64,000 nt of DNA from positions 434,001-498,000 of the forward strand of contig NZ_FOTR01000003.1 in NCBI RefSeq assembly GCF_900114645.1, in the 5' to 3' direction. This stretch comes from Gracilibacillus orientalis. Its GTDB lineage: Bacteria; Bacillota; Bacilli; Bacillales; Amphibacillaceae. Shown here one piece after another: positions 52,736 through 61,840 of this stretch. Made by a program: the position numbers and the translations under genes. The first letter of the stretch is position 1. Each line of letters opens with the position of its first letter. The notes beneath the pieces are model-generated. The model was not told the DNA's origin. It did not search any database and saw only the letters and a program-made list of their open reading frames with translations.

Positions 52736-54025
52736 TTATCCTCTTTTTTGTATTGTAAATTGATCTTCAAGTAACAACCAATTCTGTGGAAAGGCTAGAC
52801 CTAGTTTCCAATAGCTTATTCCTCGTAAATTTTTCTCTTTAATTAGATCAAATTTAGCTTGAATTGAGCGGGCATCTTCGAACCAGACTTCATGTTCATC
52901 TCCGTTTTGATCAAAATAGTTGAAATAAGGTGCTTGAGCTTCTTCATCAAACAAAATCGCCTGATTGTTTTCCCTTGCTAATTGGATTGCTTGCTGAGGA
53001 CTGAGAGCTTGAGCAATATCACCACCAGGCTCGTAAGGAAGTGTCCAGTCATAACCATATAAATTTTGGCCTAACAAAATTTTCTCAGGCGGCATTTCCG
53101 TTAAGGCATAATTAATCACGTCACGGACAGGACCAATTGGTGAAACAGCCATTGGAGGACCACCACTGTATCCCCATTCATAGGTCATTAATACAACAAA
53201 ATCAACAATTTTTCCATGTGCTCCATAATCATGAGCCTCATACCATGCTCCTTGTTGTTCAGCACTTGTTTTAGGTGCAAGTGCAGTAGATACTAATAGC
53301 CCTGCTTGATGTAATCGATTGGTTGCCTTTTCCAAAAAGCTACGGTAGTCCTCGCGATTCTCAGGTGGGAGGAATTCAAAATCAAAATGAATATCTCCAT
53401 ATCCAATTTCCTGAGCTGTTTGAATAATTTGATTTAGCATATTATCTTGGACCGTTTCATTGGTTAGAATGATTCGGCCTAATTCTGCACTGAAAGCACC
53501 TTCTTCGAGATTTGTAACGCCAAGCATGAGAGTAGCATTGTGTTCATTAGCAATGGAGGCAAATTGATTCAATGGAGGAGCAATTAAGTTGCCTTGCCGA
53601 TCTACTTGGTAGGAGAAAGGAGCTAAATAGGTTAAGTTATTTGCATGTTTCCTTGCTGCATTTTCCAGTGTTTCCGATACCGTCCCTCCAGAAGGTTCAA
53701 CATATGCATTGACTTCTATCGTAGGTTTAGCGGGTTCTGGTATATATAATGTCATCCCGATAGAGAGTGGCTGATACATATTGATTTGATTAATGCTGGC
53801 AAGTTCAGCAGCAGATATGCCGAATCTCTGCCCAATGGTATATAAGCTATCTCCTGGTCTAACGACATAAAACCTTCCATAAATCGGAATAACAAGTGCT
53901 TGGCCTACAACTAATGTCTGTTCGGAATCTATTTCATTTGCATTTGCAATTGATTGATAAGATGTTCCAAATTGATTGGAGATCTGGTATAAACTATCCC
54001 CTTGTTTTACCACATAAATCTGCAC
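52736..54025 (-). CDS. yaaH: Spore cortex-lytic LysM-GH18 glycosidase YaaH (SleL type)
   Basis: Coat-associated glycosidase acting on cortex fragments during germination. It has 429 residues. Two LysM modules (1-47 and 51-95) are followed by a glycoside hydrolase family 18 barrel with GYGDIHFDFEFLPP, in which the DxDxE motif supplies the catalytic Glu. It has no signal peptide, as usual for coat proteins made in the mother cell. Head-on to replication. Position relative to yaaI and tadA matches B. subtilis. Confidence 0.93.
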   Translation of the reverse strand: MQIYVVKQGDSLYQISNQFGTSYQSIANANEIDSEQTLVVGQALVIPIYGRFYVVRPGDSLYTIGQRFGISAAELASINQINMYQPLSIGMTLYIPEPAKPTIEVNAYVEPSGGTVSETLENAARKHANNLTYLAPFSYQVDRQGNLIAPPLNQFASIANEHNATLMLGVTNLEEGAFSAELGRIILTNETVQDNMLNQIIQTAQEIGYGDIHFDFEFLPPENREDYRSFLEKATNRLHQAGLLVSTALAPKTSAEQQGAWYEAHDYGAHGKIVDFVVLMTYEWGYSGGPPMAVSPIGPVRDVINYALTEMPPEKILLGQNLYGYDWTLPYEPGGDIAQALSPQQAIQLARENNQAILFDEEAQAPYFNYFDQNGDEHEVWFEDARSIQAKFDLIKEKNLRGISYWKLGLAFPQNWLLLEDQFTIQKRG

Positions 54026-54111
54026 GAAAAGTTCTCCTTTCTAATAAAAAGATGTTCTCTTTTTTACTTTATGATAAGAAAGGAGAAATAGAACAGGGAG
54101 CTATTGATTAT

Positions 54112-54633
54112 TTAGATAGGTTTAGTTTCGGCGTTAAATACTTCTGCCATTAGTTTAATTGCCTCCTGGTTATGTCTTTCCGTATTGGATGCAACACAAT
54201 TTTCTGGTATATGTAGTGTGTAACCACGCATATGGGCATCATTGGCAGTAAAAAGCACACAAATATTTCCTGCAATACCTGCGATCATTAAATGTTGAAT
54301 GTCTAATTGTTCTAATATAGAGCGCAAAGGGGTACGGAAAAAACCTGACATTTGAGGCTTCATAATAAAGAAATCTTCTTTATCAGGCATACCCTGTTCA
54401 ATAATGTCTTCATTTTTAGGAGATATACATGCTTGGGCTATTTGTTTAAAGTCTGTTTCCCATGTATCATAATGGTCATTCACGTAGATAATGGGGTAAT
54501 TTTGTTCTCTTGCATATTGTTTTAACTTCTTAATGTTCGGTAAAACCTTTCGTGTATGGTCTAAAAGTAAATCTCCTTCATGAAATGTAAAGTCGTTAAT
54601 TAAATCAATGATTAATAGAGCTGTTTTTCTCAT
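54112..54633 (-). CDS. yaaI: Isochorismatase-family cysteine hydrolase YaaI
   Basis: A 173-residue cysteine hydrolase of the isochorismatase/nicotinamidase fold. LLIIDLINDF has catalytic Asp10, MKPQMSGFF the Lys, and AGIAGNICVLFTANDA the nucleophilic Cys. The true substrate is not established. It follows its neighbour yaaH as in B. subtilis. Confidence 0.88.
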   Translation of the reverse strand: MRKTALLIIDLINDFTFHEGDLLLDHTRKVLPNIKKLKQYAREQNYPIIYVNDHYDTWETDFKQIAQACISPKNEDIIEQGMPDKEDFFIMKPQMSGFFRTPLRSILEQLDIQHLMIAGIAGNICVLFTANDAHMRGYTLHIPENCVASNTERHNQEAIKLMAEVFNAETKPI

Positions 54634-54711
54634 TTTTTCACCTCATTTTTGCTTCTGTTGACAAGGTACCCTATATATCTTAAGATCATGCATCTGTTAC
54701 TTGAATTTTAG

Positions 54712-55254
<543 letters not shown>

Positions 55255-55257
55255 CAA

Positions 55258-55286
55258 TTGCATTTTTTATTAAAAAGGGTTATACT
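55258..55286 (+). promoter_or_regulatory. Promoter of SRP RNA
   Basis: TTGCAT (55258-55263), 17 bases, TATACT (55281-55286). Transcription would start about 40 bases before the mature RNA, in line with a processed precursor. Confidence 0.75.
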
Positions 55287-55330
55287 AATATTTGCGCTTT
55301 TAATTGAGTGCAATTGAATATGTTAGTAAA

Positions 55331-55604
55331 TTTGCCGTGCTAGGTGGGGAGGTAGCGGTGCCCTGTACTCGCAATCCGCTATAGCGAGGCTGAATTACCT
55401 TGCTGAGGTGCCATTACTTTAGGGTCTGCCTTAAGGGAGTAGTGTTGACACTCGGGTCCTGCGCAACAGGAACTCGTGAACCATGTCAGGTCCGGAAGGA
55501 AGCAGCATTAAGCGAATTCTCCTGTGTGCCGCAGGGAAGCCTGGGTCGAGCTATCAACTTGAGTAACGCTTTAGGTAATGTCATCGAAGCTTGGTGCACG
55601 GCGT
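55331..55604 (+). ncRNA. ffs: Signal recognition particle RNA, large (with Alu domain)
   Basis: About 270 nt with TGCCGTGCTAGGTGGGGAGG at the 5' Alu end, the conserved S-domain GTCAGGTCCGGAAGGAAGCA and its pairing GAACCATGT, and a 3' end GCACGGC closing with the 5' GCCGTGC. It is the long Bacillus-type scRNA. A terminator follows. Confidence 0.95.
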
Positions 55605-55619
55605 TAAATAAAATGTTTC

Positions 55620-55652
55620 AACCTCTTGTATGAATACAAGAGGTTTTTGTTA
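55620..55652 (+). terminator. Terminator of SRP RNA
   Basis: CCTCTTGTA and TACAAGAGG form a nine-bp stem with a four-base loop followed by T-rich sequence. Confidence 0.92.
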
Positions 55653-55810
55653 TATTAGGAAGTGCCCCTAATAACCGTTTTTATATATGAACAGAAATGG
55701 CAATATCCAAATAAAGTGTCTATAAGAACCAATCCTAGTAGCAAAATCTAAGCAAAGTGTCGATAAGTTGAGGTAACAGAGAAAGGGCAATGTCCTGCTC
55801 AAATTATTAC

Positions 55811-55839
55811 TCGTCATTCGTGCTGGGATTTGCTACAAT
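55811..55839 (+). promoter_or_regulatory. Candidate dnaX promoter
   Basis: TCGTCA (55811-55816), 17 bases, TACAAT (55834-55839) with extended TGC. Upstream, AAAGTGTCNATAAG occurs twice (55713-55726 and 55754-55767). Confidence 0.55.
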
Positions 55840-55880
55840 AAAATGAGGAAGATAACGATGATTAGTAAAGGGGATCAGTT

Positions 55881-57587
55881 ATGGCATATCAAGCATTATA
55901 TCGCGTCTGGCGTCCAAAGAATTTCGAAGATGTAGTAGGACAAGTACATATTACACGCACCTTGCAAAATGCGATCATGCAAGATAAGTTTACCCATGCC
56001 TACCTTTTTTCAGGTCCCCGAGGCACAGGAAAAACAAGTGCGGCTAAAATTTTTGCCAAAGCAGTAAACTGTCAAAACGGTCCGTCTCTAGAGCCATGTG
56101 GCCATTGTGGTGCATGTATTGGAATTCAAGATGGTTCGATTCCAGATGTGGTAGAAATTGATGCGGCATCTAATAATGGTGTTGAACAAATCCGGGATAT
56201 TCGTGACAAAGTAAAATATGCACCAAGTGCGGCGAAGTATAAAGTGTATATTATTGATGAAGTTCATATGTTATCAATTGGTGCGTTTAATGCATTGTTA
56301 AAAACATTAGAAGAGCCGCCTAAACATGTTATCTTTGTATTAGCAACAACAGAACCACACAAAATTCCGCTAACGATTATCTCCAGGTGTCAACGATTCG
56401 ATTTTAAACGAATCTCCCAATCGGCTATGGTTGATCGTATGAAGAAGATTATCGAAGTAGAGGAAATTGCCGTGACGGATAAAGCGTTAGAGGCAGTTGC
56501 ATTATCCGCAGAAGGTGGTATGCGTGATGCATTAAGTTTATTAGATCAGGCTATTTCTTATAGTGAAGATCAAGTAGAGATTGAAGACGTGCTTGCTGTA
56601 ACTGGCTCCGTTTCCCAAGCTAAACTGGCAAAAGTAGTCAGTACGATGAATACAAATGAAGTGAAGGAAACGTTACTGGAGATTGATGGGATGATCCAAG
56701 AAGGAAAAGATCCTGGACGTTTTGTATTTGATCTTATATATTATTTACGTGATATATTGCTATATCAGACGGCTCCATCTCTTGAAAATGTGCTGGAACG
56801 GGCAATAGTGGACGATGCATTTAAAGAATTAGCAGAGAAGCTGGATGCAGAATGGATTCAAATGGCAATCAAAGAATTAAATCAATGCCAGCAGGAAATC
56901 AAATGGACCAATAGTCCAAAGGTTTTTATTGAGGTTGCAGTATTAAAAATTTGTAATCAAGGTACAGGTGCCAAAGCAGATGTTGCTTCCATGCCTGCTG
57001 TTGAACAGTTAAATGATAAAATTCAAAAATTGGAACAGCAACTAACGAATATTCAGAATCAGCCGAGTCAAGGTGCACAAACTGAAAAACAGCAGCCTGC
57101 ACCAAAGCGAAGTGCCCCAACGAATCGTAACAGCTTTAAAGTACCTTATGATCGGATCAGACATGTTCTTAATGATGCTTCTAAGGCGGCGATTCAAAAA
57201 GTTAGAGCACAGTGGCCAACTTTTATGGATGCTTTAAAGAAACAAAGTGCCCCAGCACATGCGACCATTCAGAATAGTAAGCCTAGTGCAGCGTCTGAAG
57301 ATATTATTATTATTGCTTTTCGATATGAAATACACTGTTCACTTGCATTAGAACATAAACAAACGATAGAATTAATGTTAGCCGAGACTATCGGGCAGAA
57401 TATAACTTTTATTCCGATCCCAGAAGCTGAATGGACTAGTTTACGTGAAGAATATGTTCGTAAACAGAAACAACAAGATGAGGGTGTGGATGAACCGGAT
57501 ACTTCCTCATCTCAGGAAGAAGAGGATCCTGTTGTAGATGCTGCCAGAAAGCTAGTCGGTGATGACTTATTAGAAATACATGATTAA
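55881..57587 (+). CDS. dnaX: DNA polymerase III subunit tau/gamma
   Basis: Clamp-loader ATPase and fork organiser. It has 568 residues. Walker A FSGPRGTGKTSA, the zinc cysteines in CGHCGACIGI, and Walker B DEVHML are all in the first 130 residues. A Gln/Pro-rich linker precedes the C-terminal tau domain. AAGGGGATC precedes the ATG. First gene of dnaX-yaaK-recR. Confidence 0.96.
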   Translation: MAYQALYRVWRPKNFEDVVGQVHITRTLQNAIMQDKFTHAYLFSGPRGTGKTSAAKIFAKAVNCQNGPSLEPCGHCGACIGIQDGSIPDVVEIDAASNNGVEQIRDIRDKVKYAPSAAKYKVYIIDEVHMLSIGAFNALLKTLEEPPKHVIFVLATTEPHKIPLTIISRCQRFDFKRISQSAMVDRMKKIIEVEEIAVTDKALEAVALSAEGGMRDALSLLDQAISYSEDQVEIEDVLAVTGSVSQAKLAKVVSTMNTNEVKETLLEIDGMIQEGKDPGRFVFDLIYYLRDILLYQTAPSLENVLERAIVDDAFKELAEKLDAEWIQMAIKELNQCQQEIKWTNSPKVFIEVAVLKICNQGTGAKADVASMPAVEQLNDKIQKLEQQLTNIQNQPSQGAQTEKQQPAPKRSAPTNRNSFKVPYDRIRHVLNDASKAAIQKVRAQWPTFMDALKKQSAPAHATIQNSKPSAASEDIIIIAFRYEIHCSLALEHKQTIELMLAETIGQNITFIPIPEAEWTSLREEYVRKQKQQDEGVDEPDTSSSQEEEDPVVDAARKLVGDDLLEIHD

Positions 57588-57614
57588 AATAAATTTTATG
57601 TAGGAGGGTTTTCC

Positions 57615-57938
57615 ATGCGTGGTGGAGGAAATATGAACAAAATGATGAAGCAAATGCAAAAAATGCAAAAGGATATGGAGAAAGCTCAAGAAGAATTACA
57701 GGATATGACGTTTGAAGCTACCGCTGGTGGTGGAATGGTAAAAGTAGTAGCGAGTGGAAAAAAAGAAATTACAGATATTCAAATCAATGAAGAAGTAGTA
57801 GATCCAGATGATATCGAAATGCTACAAGACCTTGTTTTAGCAGCTACAAATGAAGTACTTAAAGAAGTAGAGGAAAAAACAAATGATACGATGGGCAAAT
57901 TTACAAAAGGATTAAATTTACCTGGAGGAATGTTCTAG
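57615..57938 (+). CDS. yaaK: Nucleoid-associated protein YaaK (EbfC/YbaB family)
   Basis: A 107-residue DNA-binding dimer. A Met/Gln/Lys-rich N-terminal helix ([20 protein letters not shown]) and the core [19 protein letters not shown] are typical. TAGGAGGG precedes the ATG. Located between dnaX and recR, a nearly universal arrangement. Confidence 0.95.
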   Translation: MRGGGNMNKMMKQMQKMQKDMEKAQEELQDMTFEATAGGGMVKVVASGKKEITDIQINEEVVDPDDIEMLQDLVLAATNEVLKEVEEKTNDTMGKFTKGLNLPGGMF

Positions 57939-57948
57939 GAGGGTTCAC

Positions 57949-58545
57949 ATGTATTATCCCGAACCGATATCAAAGCTGATTGACAGCTTTACTAAATTGC
58001 CAGGGATCGGTCCAAAAACTGCCGTTCGCCTGGCTTTTTTTGTTTTAAATATGAAAGAAGATGATGTGCTGGACTTTGCGAAGGCACTTGCCAACGCAAA
58101 ACGCGAATTGACACATTGCAGTATATGTGGACATATTACTGATCAGGACCCATGTGCCATTTGCCAGGATGACATGCGTGATCAGTCGTTAATATGTGTT
58201 GTGCAAGATCCAAAAGATGTTATTGCAATGGAAAAAATGAAAGAATTCAACGGCAAGTATCATGTCTTACATGGCGCAATATCTCCGATGGATGGGATTG
58301 GCCCGGAAGATATTAATGTACCATCATTAATAAACCGTTTAAAAGATGAAGGAATAAAAGAATTAATTTTAGCAACAAACCCCAATATTGAAGGCGAAGC
58401 AACTGCAATGTACATCTCTAGATTGGTAAGGCCTTCAGGGATAAAAACTACACGAATTGCTCACGGTCTGCCAATGGGAGGAGATTTAGAGTATGCCGAT
58501 GAGGTAACGCTCTCCAAAGCATTAGAAGGCAGAAGAGAAGTGTAA
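57949..58545 (+). CDS. recR: Recombination protein RecR
   Basis: Works with RecF and RecO to load RecA on gaps. It has 198 residues. HhH motif [12 protein letters not shown], a C4 zinc finger [16 protein letters not shown], and a TOPRIM domain ([15 protein letters not shown]). AGGAGG overlaps the end of yaaK. Confidence 0.97.
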   Translation: MYYPEPISKLIDSFTKLPGIGPKTAVRLAFFVLNMKEDDVLDFAKALANAKRELTHCSICGHITDQDPCAICQDDMRDQSLICVVQDPKDVIAMEKMKEFNGKYHVLHGAISPMDGIGPEDINVPSLINRLKDEGIKELILATNPNIEGEATAMYISRLVRPSGIKTTRIAHGLPMGGDLEYADEVTLSKALEGRREV

Positions 58546-58560
58546 TAGTAGGTGAAGAGT

Positions 58561-58776
58561 ATGTTTCGTTCCAAAAAGGTAAAAAAAGCAGAACTGGATC
58601 AAGAATGTTTAGATAAAATATTTCAATTGAAGAAAGAATGGAATTATTTAGATGATATTTTGAATCGAAGCATTGAGCCGAGTGAATCTGGGCAATTTGA
58701 TCTGGCGATTAAAAAGGCAAAGTATTTTTATTTGCTGAGAGAAGCTAAAGTGCGAAGATTATCTGCTATTAAATAG
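58561..58776 (+). CDS. yaaL: YaaL family small protein (DUF2508)
   Basis: A 71-residue, Lys- and Glu-rich helical protein with FDLAIKKAKYFYLLREAKVRR, a family hallmark. No function is known. The ATG at 58561 has AGGTGA upstream; a GTG three codons before overlaps it. Found between recR and bofA as in B. subtilis. Confidence 0.88.
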   Translation: MFRSKKVKKAELDQECLDKIFQLKKEWNYLDDILNRSIEPSESGQFDLAIKKAKYFYLLREAKVRRLSAIK

Positions 58777-58848
58777 TTTTTCTTCTATTTCTTGTTTCCT
58801 TTTCATATAAATAGAGTAATATTATTTTATGTTAAAGGGGACAAGTAT

Positions 58849-59109
58849 ATGAATTGGTGGATTATAGCAGGAATAGCAGTATTAATCGTCCTTTTGCTAA
58901 CGAAAGGGATACCTTTGAATTTGGTCAAAGGTAGTGGACAAGTTGTGATGAAGGTTACAGTGGGTATTTTATTTCTGTTTTTCTTTAACTTGTTTGGAGC
59001 TTCTTTTGGGTTGCACATACCCATCAATGTATTTACAGCGATAATGGTTGGGATGTTAGGTATCCCAGGCATCGCTTGTTTGACTGCTATCAGTGTTTTT
59101 GTAATTTAA
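58849..59109 (+). CDS. bofA: Pro-sigma-K processing inhibitor BofA
   Basis: Small mother-cell membrane protein that holds the SpoIVFB protease inactive until the forespore signal. It has 86 residues. Two or three hydrophobic segments include the C-terminal GIPGIACLTAISVFVI. The ATG at 58849 (MNWWII) follows AAAGGGG. In B. subtilis the next feature is an rRNA operon. Confidence 0.9.
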   Translation: MNWWIIAGIAVLIVLLLTKGIPLNLVKGSGQVVMKVTVGILFLFFFNLFGASFGLHIPINVFTAIMVGMLGIPGIACLTAISVFVI

Positions 59110-59124
59110 TTATATCTTTTTATA

Positions 59125-59158
59125 AAATGACTCTTCTATTTAGGAAGGGTCATTTTTT
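59125..59158 (+). terminator. Terminator of bofA
   Basis: AAATGACTCTTC and GAAGGGTCATTT pair with one G-U around a short loop, followed by a T-run. Confidence 0.9.
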
Positions 59159-59583
59159 GGTCTTGTAAGAAAGTATAAACGGAGATGTCTAGCTCCAAGC
59201 GCCAAAAACTAGGCGACTTCACGAATCACCCTGCGATAAGTCATCATCGGTTCGTAAACTCACCGTGATTCCTTTATCTCAGTTGTTTCGCTCCAGTCAC
59301 TACGTTTTTAAACGGGCGCTTTGCGCTTTTCTTATCGAAATATAAACAGCGTAGTAATTCTCCTGTAAGATTTACTTCCTCCATTCTTCTCTTGATTAAA
59401 ATTTAATCCATCACCCCAAAAGATTTTCACTAGTACTTGAATCTGATCAAACAAAATAGGAAGTGACGGGTTTTATACATAAAAAATAAAAAATTTTGAT
59501 ACGTATATCTATGGTTAAAATTAATACACTAAGTCTTAGGTTTTAGAGTAGCCATAATAACACAAAGGAGGTACAAATTATTT
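59159..59583. other. Gene-free interval before the three-gene operon
   Basis: Contains a second-family repeat (59187-59345: GTCTAGCTCC, GCGCC, AAACTAGGCG) that is the inverse counterpart of 2117-2197. A family A fragment (TCCATTCTTCTCTTGAT) is near 59380-59400. Upstream of the operon lies a TTGATA (59496-59501) with no convincing -10, and a small CTAAG/CTTAG inverted repeat (59529-59539). Confidence 0.55.
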
Positions 59584-60432
59584 ATGAAAGTGCTACAAAA
59601 ATCAGCTTATGATCTTACCTTTTTTGGTCAACATATAACAGTAGAACCTACAAGCAAACGAATAAAGGTATATCAACTACCCACAGAAAACAATATGGAT
59701 ACTTTTATGAATCGTTTGGAAAAACTCGCTAGGGAAACTAATTGTGATAAATTAATTTTTTATATATCACCTAACCAACAAGAGGTAATGAAGTCTTATG
59801 ATGCTGATTATGAAGGTATGATTCAAGGTTTTTTTTACGGTGAAACAGCCCTCATTTACGCTATTTTTCTAAACTCTGATCGTAAACAATCAGAGGATTC
59901 AGAAGCAGAGAAACAAGTCATGCAAAACATAAAAGAACGAATGAAAGAAGGTTTAACTTTTGATTTGGCAGAAGGGTATTCAATGAGATGGGCAGAGAAA
60001 AAAGATGCTCCTCAAATGGCTCTATTGTATAAAACGGTATTCAAATCTTACCCAACTCCTATGAACGATCCTGAATTTATTAAAGAGATGATGCAAAATC
60101 AGGTCTATTTCTCCATTATCGAGAAAGAGGGTTCTGTCGTTAGTGCCTGCTCAGCAGATGTATTGTCTGAATATCAAGCGGCTGAGTTATCTGATTGCGC
60201 CACTTATCCGAATCATCGTGGTAAACAATTGTTATCTTATCAAGTGTCTCGTTTGATACCAAGAATAAAGCAGATGGGAATCAATGTATTATTTTCGTAT
60301 TCACGTTCCGTTTCAGTTGGAATGAATCTGGTAAATGTGAAACATGGATTTCAATATGGAGGGAAAATGATTCGAAATAGTAACATTGCCGGAAGCATGG
60401 AGAATATGAACATTTGGTACAAAACACTTTAA
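59584..60432 (+). CDS. AblB-type (beta-lysine) N-acetyltransferase
   Basis: A 282-residue GNAT-family enzyme. The C-terminal GNAT core (about 130-282) has ELSDCATYPNHRGKQL (about 201-216), with the acetyl-CoA-binding RGK loop. The family end GFQYGGKMIRNSNIAGSMENMNIWYK is near-diagnostic of AblB, which acetylates beta-lysine to the osmolyte N-epsilon-acetyl-beta-lysine. AblB is normally paired with lysine 2,3-aminomutase (AblA); none is in this window, so the substrate may differ. AAAGGAGGT lies 12 bases before the ATG. First gene of a three-gene operon. Confidence 0.85.
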   Translation: MKVLQKSAYDLTFFGQHITVEPTSKRIKVYQLPTENNMDTFMNRLEKLARETNCDKLIFYISPNQQEVMKSYDADYEGMIQGFFYGETALIYAIFLNSDRKQSEDSEAEKQVMQNIKERMKEGLTFDLAEGYSMRWAEKKDAPQMALLYKTVFKSYPTPMNDPEFIKEMMQNQVYFSIIEKEGSVVSACSADVLSEYQAAELSDCATYPNHRGKQLLSYQVSRLIPRIKQMGINVLFSYSRSVSVGMNLVNVKHGFQYGGKMIRNSNIAGSMENMNIWYKTL

Positions 60433-60478
60433 TATCAAACACTCATCATAGAATAGAACAGAAAGGAAAGGGTTAAAC

Positions 60479-61822
60479 ATGACATTTGAATTACCATTTC
60501 AAGATACTTCATTCAAAGTAAATGATCAAAAGGATCGCAAAATGATTCAACAAAAACAAACAGGACCAATAAAAATAAAACATGATAAACCAGCAAAAGG
60601 AAAGAAAATAGCACTTATCGGTTGGAGTATTCCAACAATGGAGGCGATGGATCGTATCCAGAGGCCATATATTGTCGTGAGTTTGCCAGAATTTCAAGAT
60701 TATGCAGATAAACATGAAATTCCTTTTTATGCTTGGCAATTTGATAAGGATATCGATTATGAGCAAGTATATCAGAAAGCTGATCCCCTTTTTAAAGCAT
60801 TACAGCAACTTGATGTTGATCATGCCATTCCATTATTTGAAGAAACAGTGGAGTGGGCTGGTGCTTTAAATGCCTATTTTAGACAAGAACCTAAAATTTT
60901 TCATCATTCCATTCTATTTCGTGATAAAGCGATGATGAAGCGTAGAGCTCATATGGGTGGACTTAAGGTTGGAGTATTTGAAGAAGCAACCAATAAAGAT
61001 CAAGTTCATCAGTTTTTCCGAAGAGTTAATGCATCTTTATTACGTCACCATGAAGAAGATTATGATCCGATTCATGTGAAGGCTTTGAATAAAGCGGGAG
61101 CTGCTGGTCACCGAATGATTCGGTCAGAGGGAGACATTGATACGAAACTTGCCGATGATAATTTCCCTTGCTTAGTGGAAAGTCATTTAAAAGGAATTGA
61201 AGTATCCTGTGAAGCCTTTATTCATGAAGGAAATGTATTGTTTTTAAACATTACTGAATATATAGTATTTGGCTACTCAATGATGGTACCTCCTTCACCA
61301 GAAATAGAAAAATATCGCCCAGCTATTCATGCAGAAGTACAAAAGTTAGTCGATTCATTTGATATATCATACGGCATTATTCATCCTGAATTTTTTATTA
61401 CAGATGATGAAGAATTATATTTTGGTGAAGTAGCATATCGGATTCCAGGGGGTCATATTTTTGATCTTATGCAGAAAACATATGGTTTTAATCCATATGA
61501 AGGACATATTCTTTGTAGTGATCCGAATACACCAGCGGAAGAAGTGAAAGGTTTTTTCCCTAAGGAAGATCAAATGAATGGACATGCCGGCAGTTTCTTG
61601 GTTTATCCGAAGAAAAACACGGTGCAAGGTATCAATATTCCTGATGAGTTGGAAGAGCATCCGGGATTTGATAAACATACGTTATTTAAGCCCATGCAAG
61701 TAAAAGTACAAGATCAAGAGGGATATGGTAATCATTTGGGGACTGTATTTTTCCACCATGAAGATTACCAACAAGTAAAGCAACCATTAGCCGATTATGT
61801 CGAACATGATTTTTTTATGTAA
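60479..61822 (+). CDS. ATP-grasp ligase
   Basis: A 447-residue ATP-dependent carboxylate-amine ligase. An N-terminal Rossmann-like part (about 41-140) precedes the ATP-grasp fold. Features are FRDKAMMKRRAHMGGLKV (148-164), a Lys strand IHVKALNKAGAAG (198-210), VESHLKGIEVSCEAF (233-247) and the Mg2+-binding HPEFFITDDEELYFGEVAYRIPGGH (302-326, Glu317/Arg321). It would activate a carboxylate as acyl-phosphate and join it to an amine. The partner substrates are unknown. AAAGGAAAGGG precedes the ATG; 46 bases after the acetyltransferase gene. Confidence 0.82.
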   Translation: MTFELPFQDTSFKVNDQKDRKMIQQKQTGPIKIKHDKPAKGKKIALIGWSIPTMEAMDRIQRPYIVVSLPEFQDYADKHEIPFYAWQFDKDIDYEQVYQKADPLFKALQQLDVDHAIPLFEETVEWAGALNAYFRQEPKIFHHSILFRDKAMMKRRAHMGGLKVGVFEEATNKDQVHQFFRRVNASLLRHHEEDYDPIHVKALNKAGAAGHRMIRSEGDIDTKLADDNFPCLVESHLKGIEVSCEAFIHEGNVLFLNITEYIVFGYSMMVPPSPEIEKYRPAIHAEVQKLVDSFDISYGIIHPEFFITDDEELYFGEVAYRIPGGHIFDLMQKTYGFNPYEGHILCSDPNTPAEEVKGFFPKEDQMNGHAGSFLVYPKKNTVQGINIPDELEEHPGFDKHTLFKPMQVKVQDQEGYGNHLGTVFFHHEDYQQVKQPLADYVEHDFFM

Positions 61823-61840
61823 AGGAGGAGTGAGTCTTAA

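Noticed and set aside
55400-55633. Plus-strand frame of 77 codons
   Set aside because: Overlaps the SRP RNA gene, whose conserved structural core explains the sequence.
59440-59560. Sigma-B promoter for the three-gene operon
   Set aside because: No GTTT with GGGWAW at 12-15 bases was found; only a weak TTGATA without a good -10.
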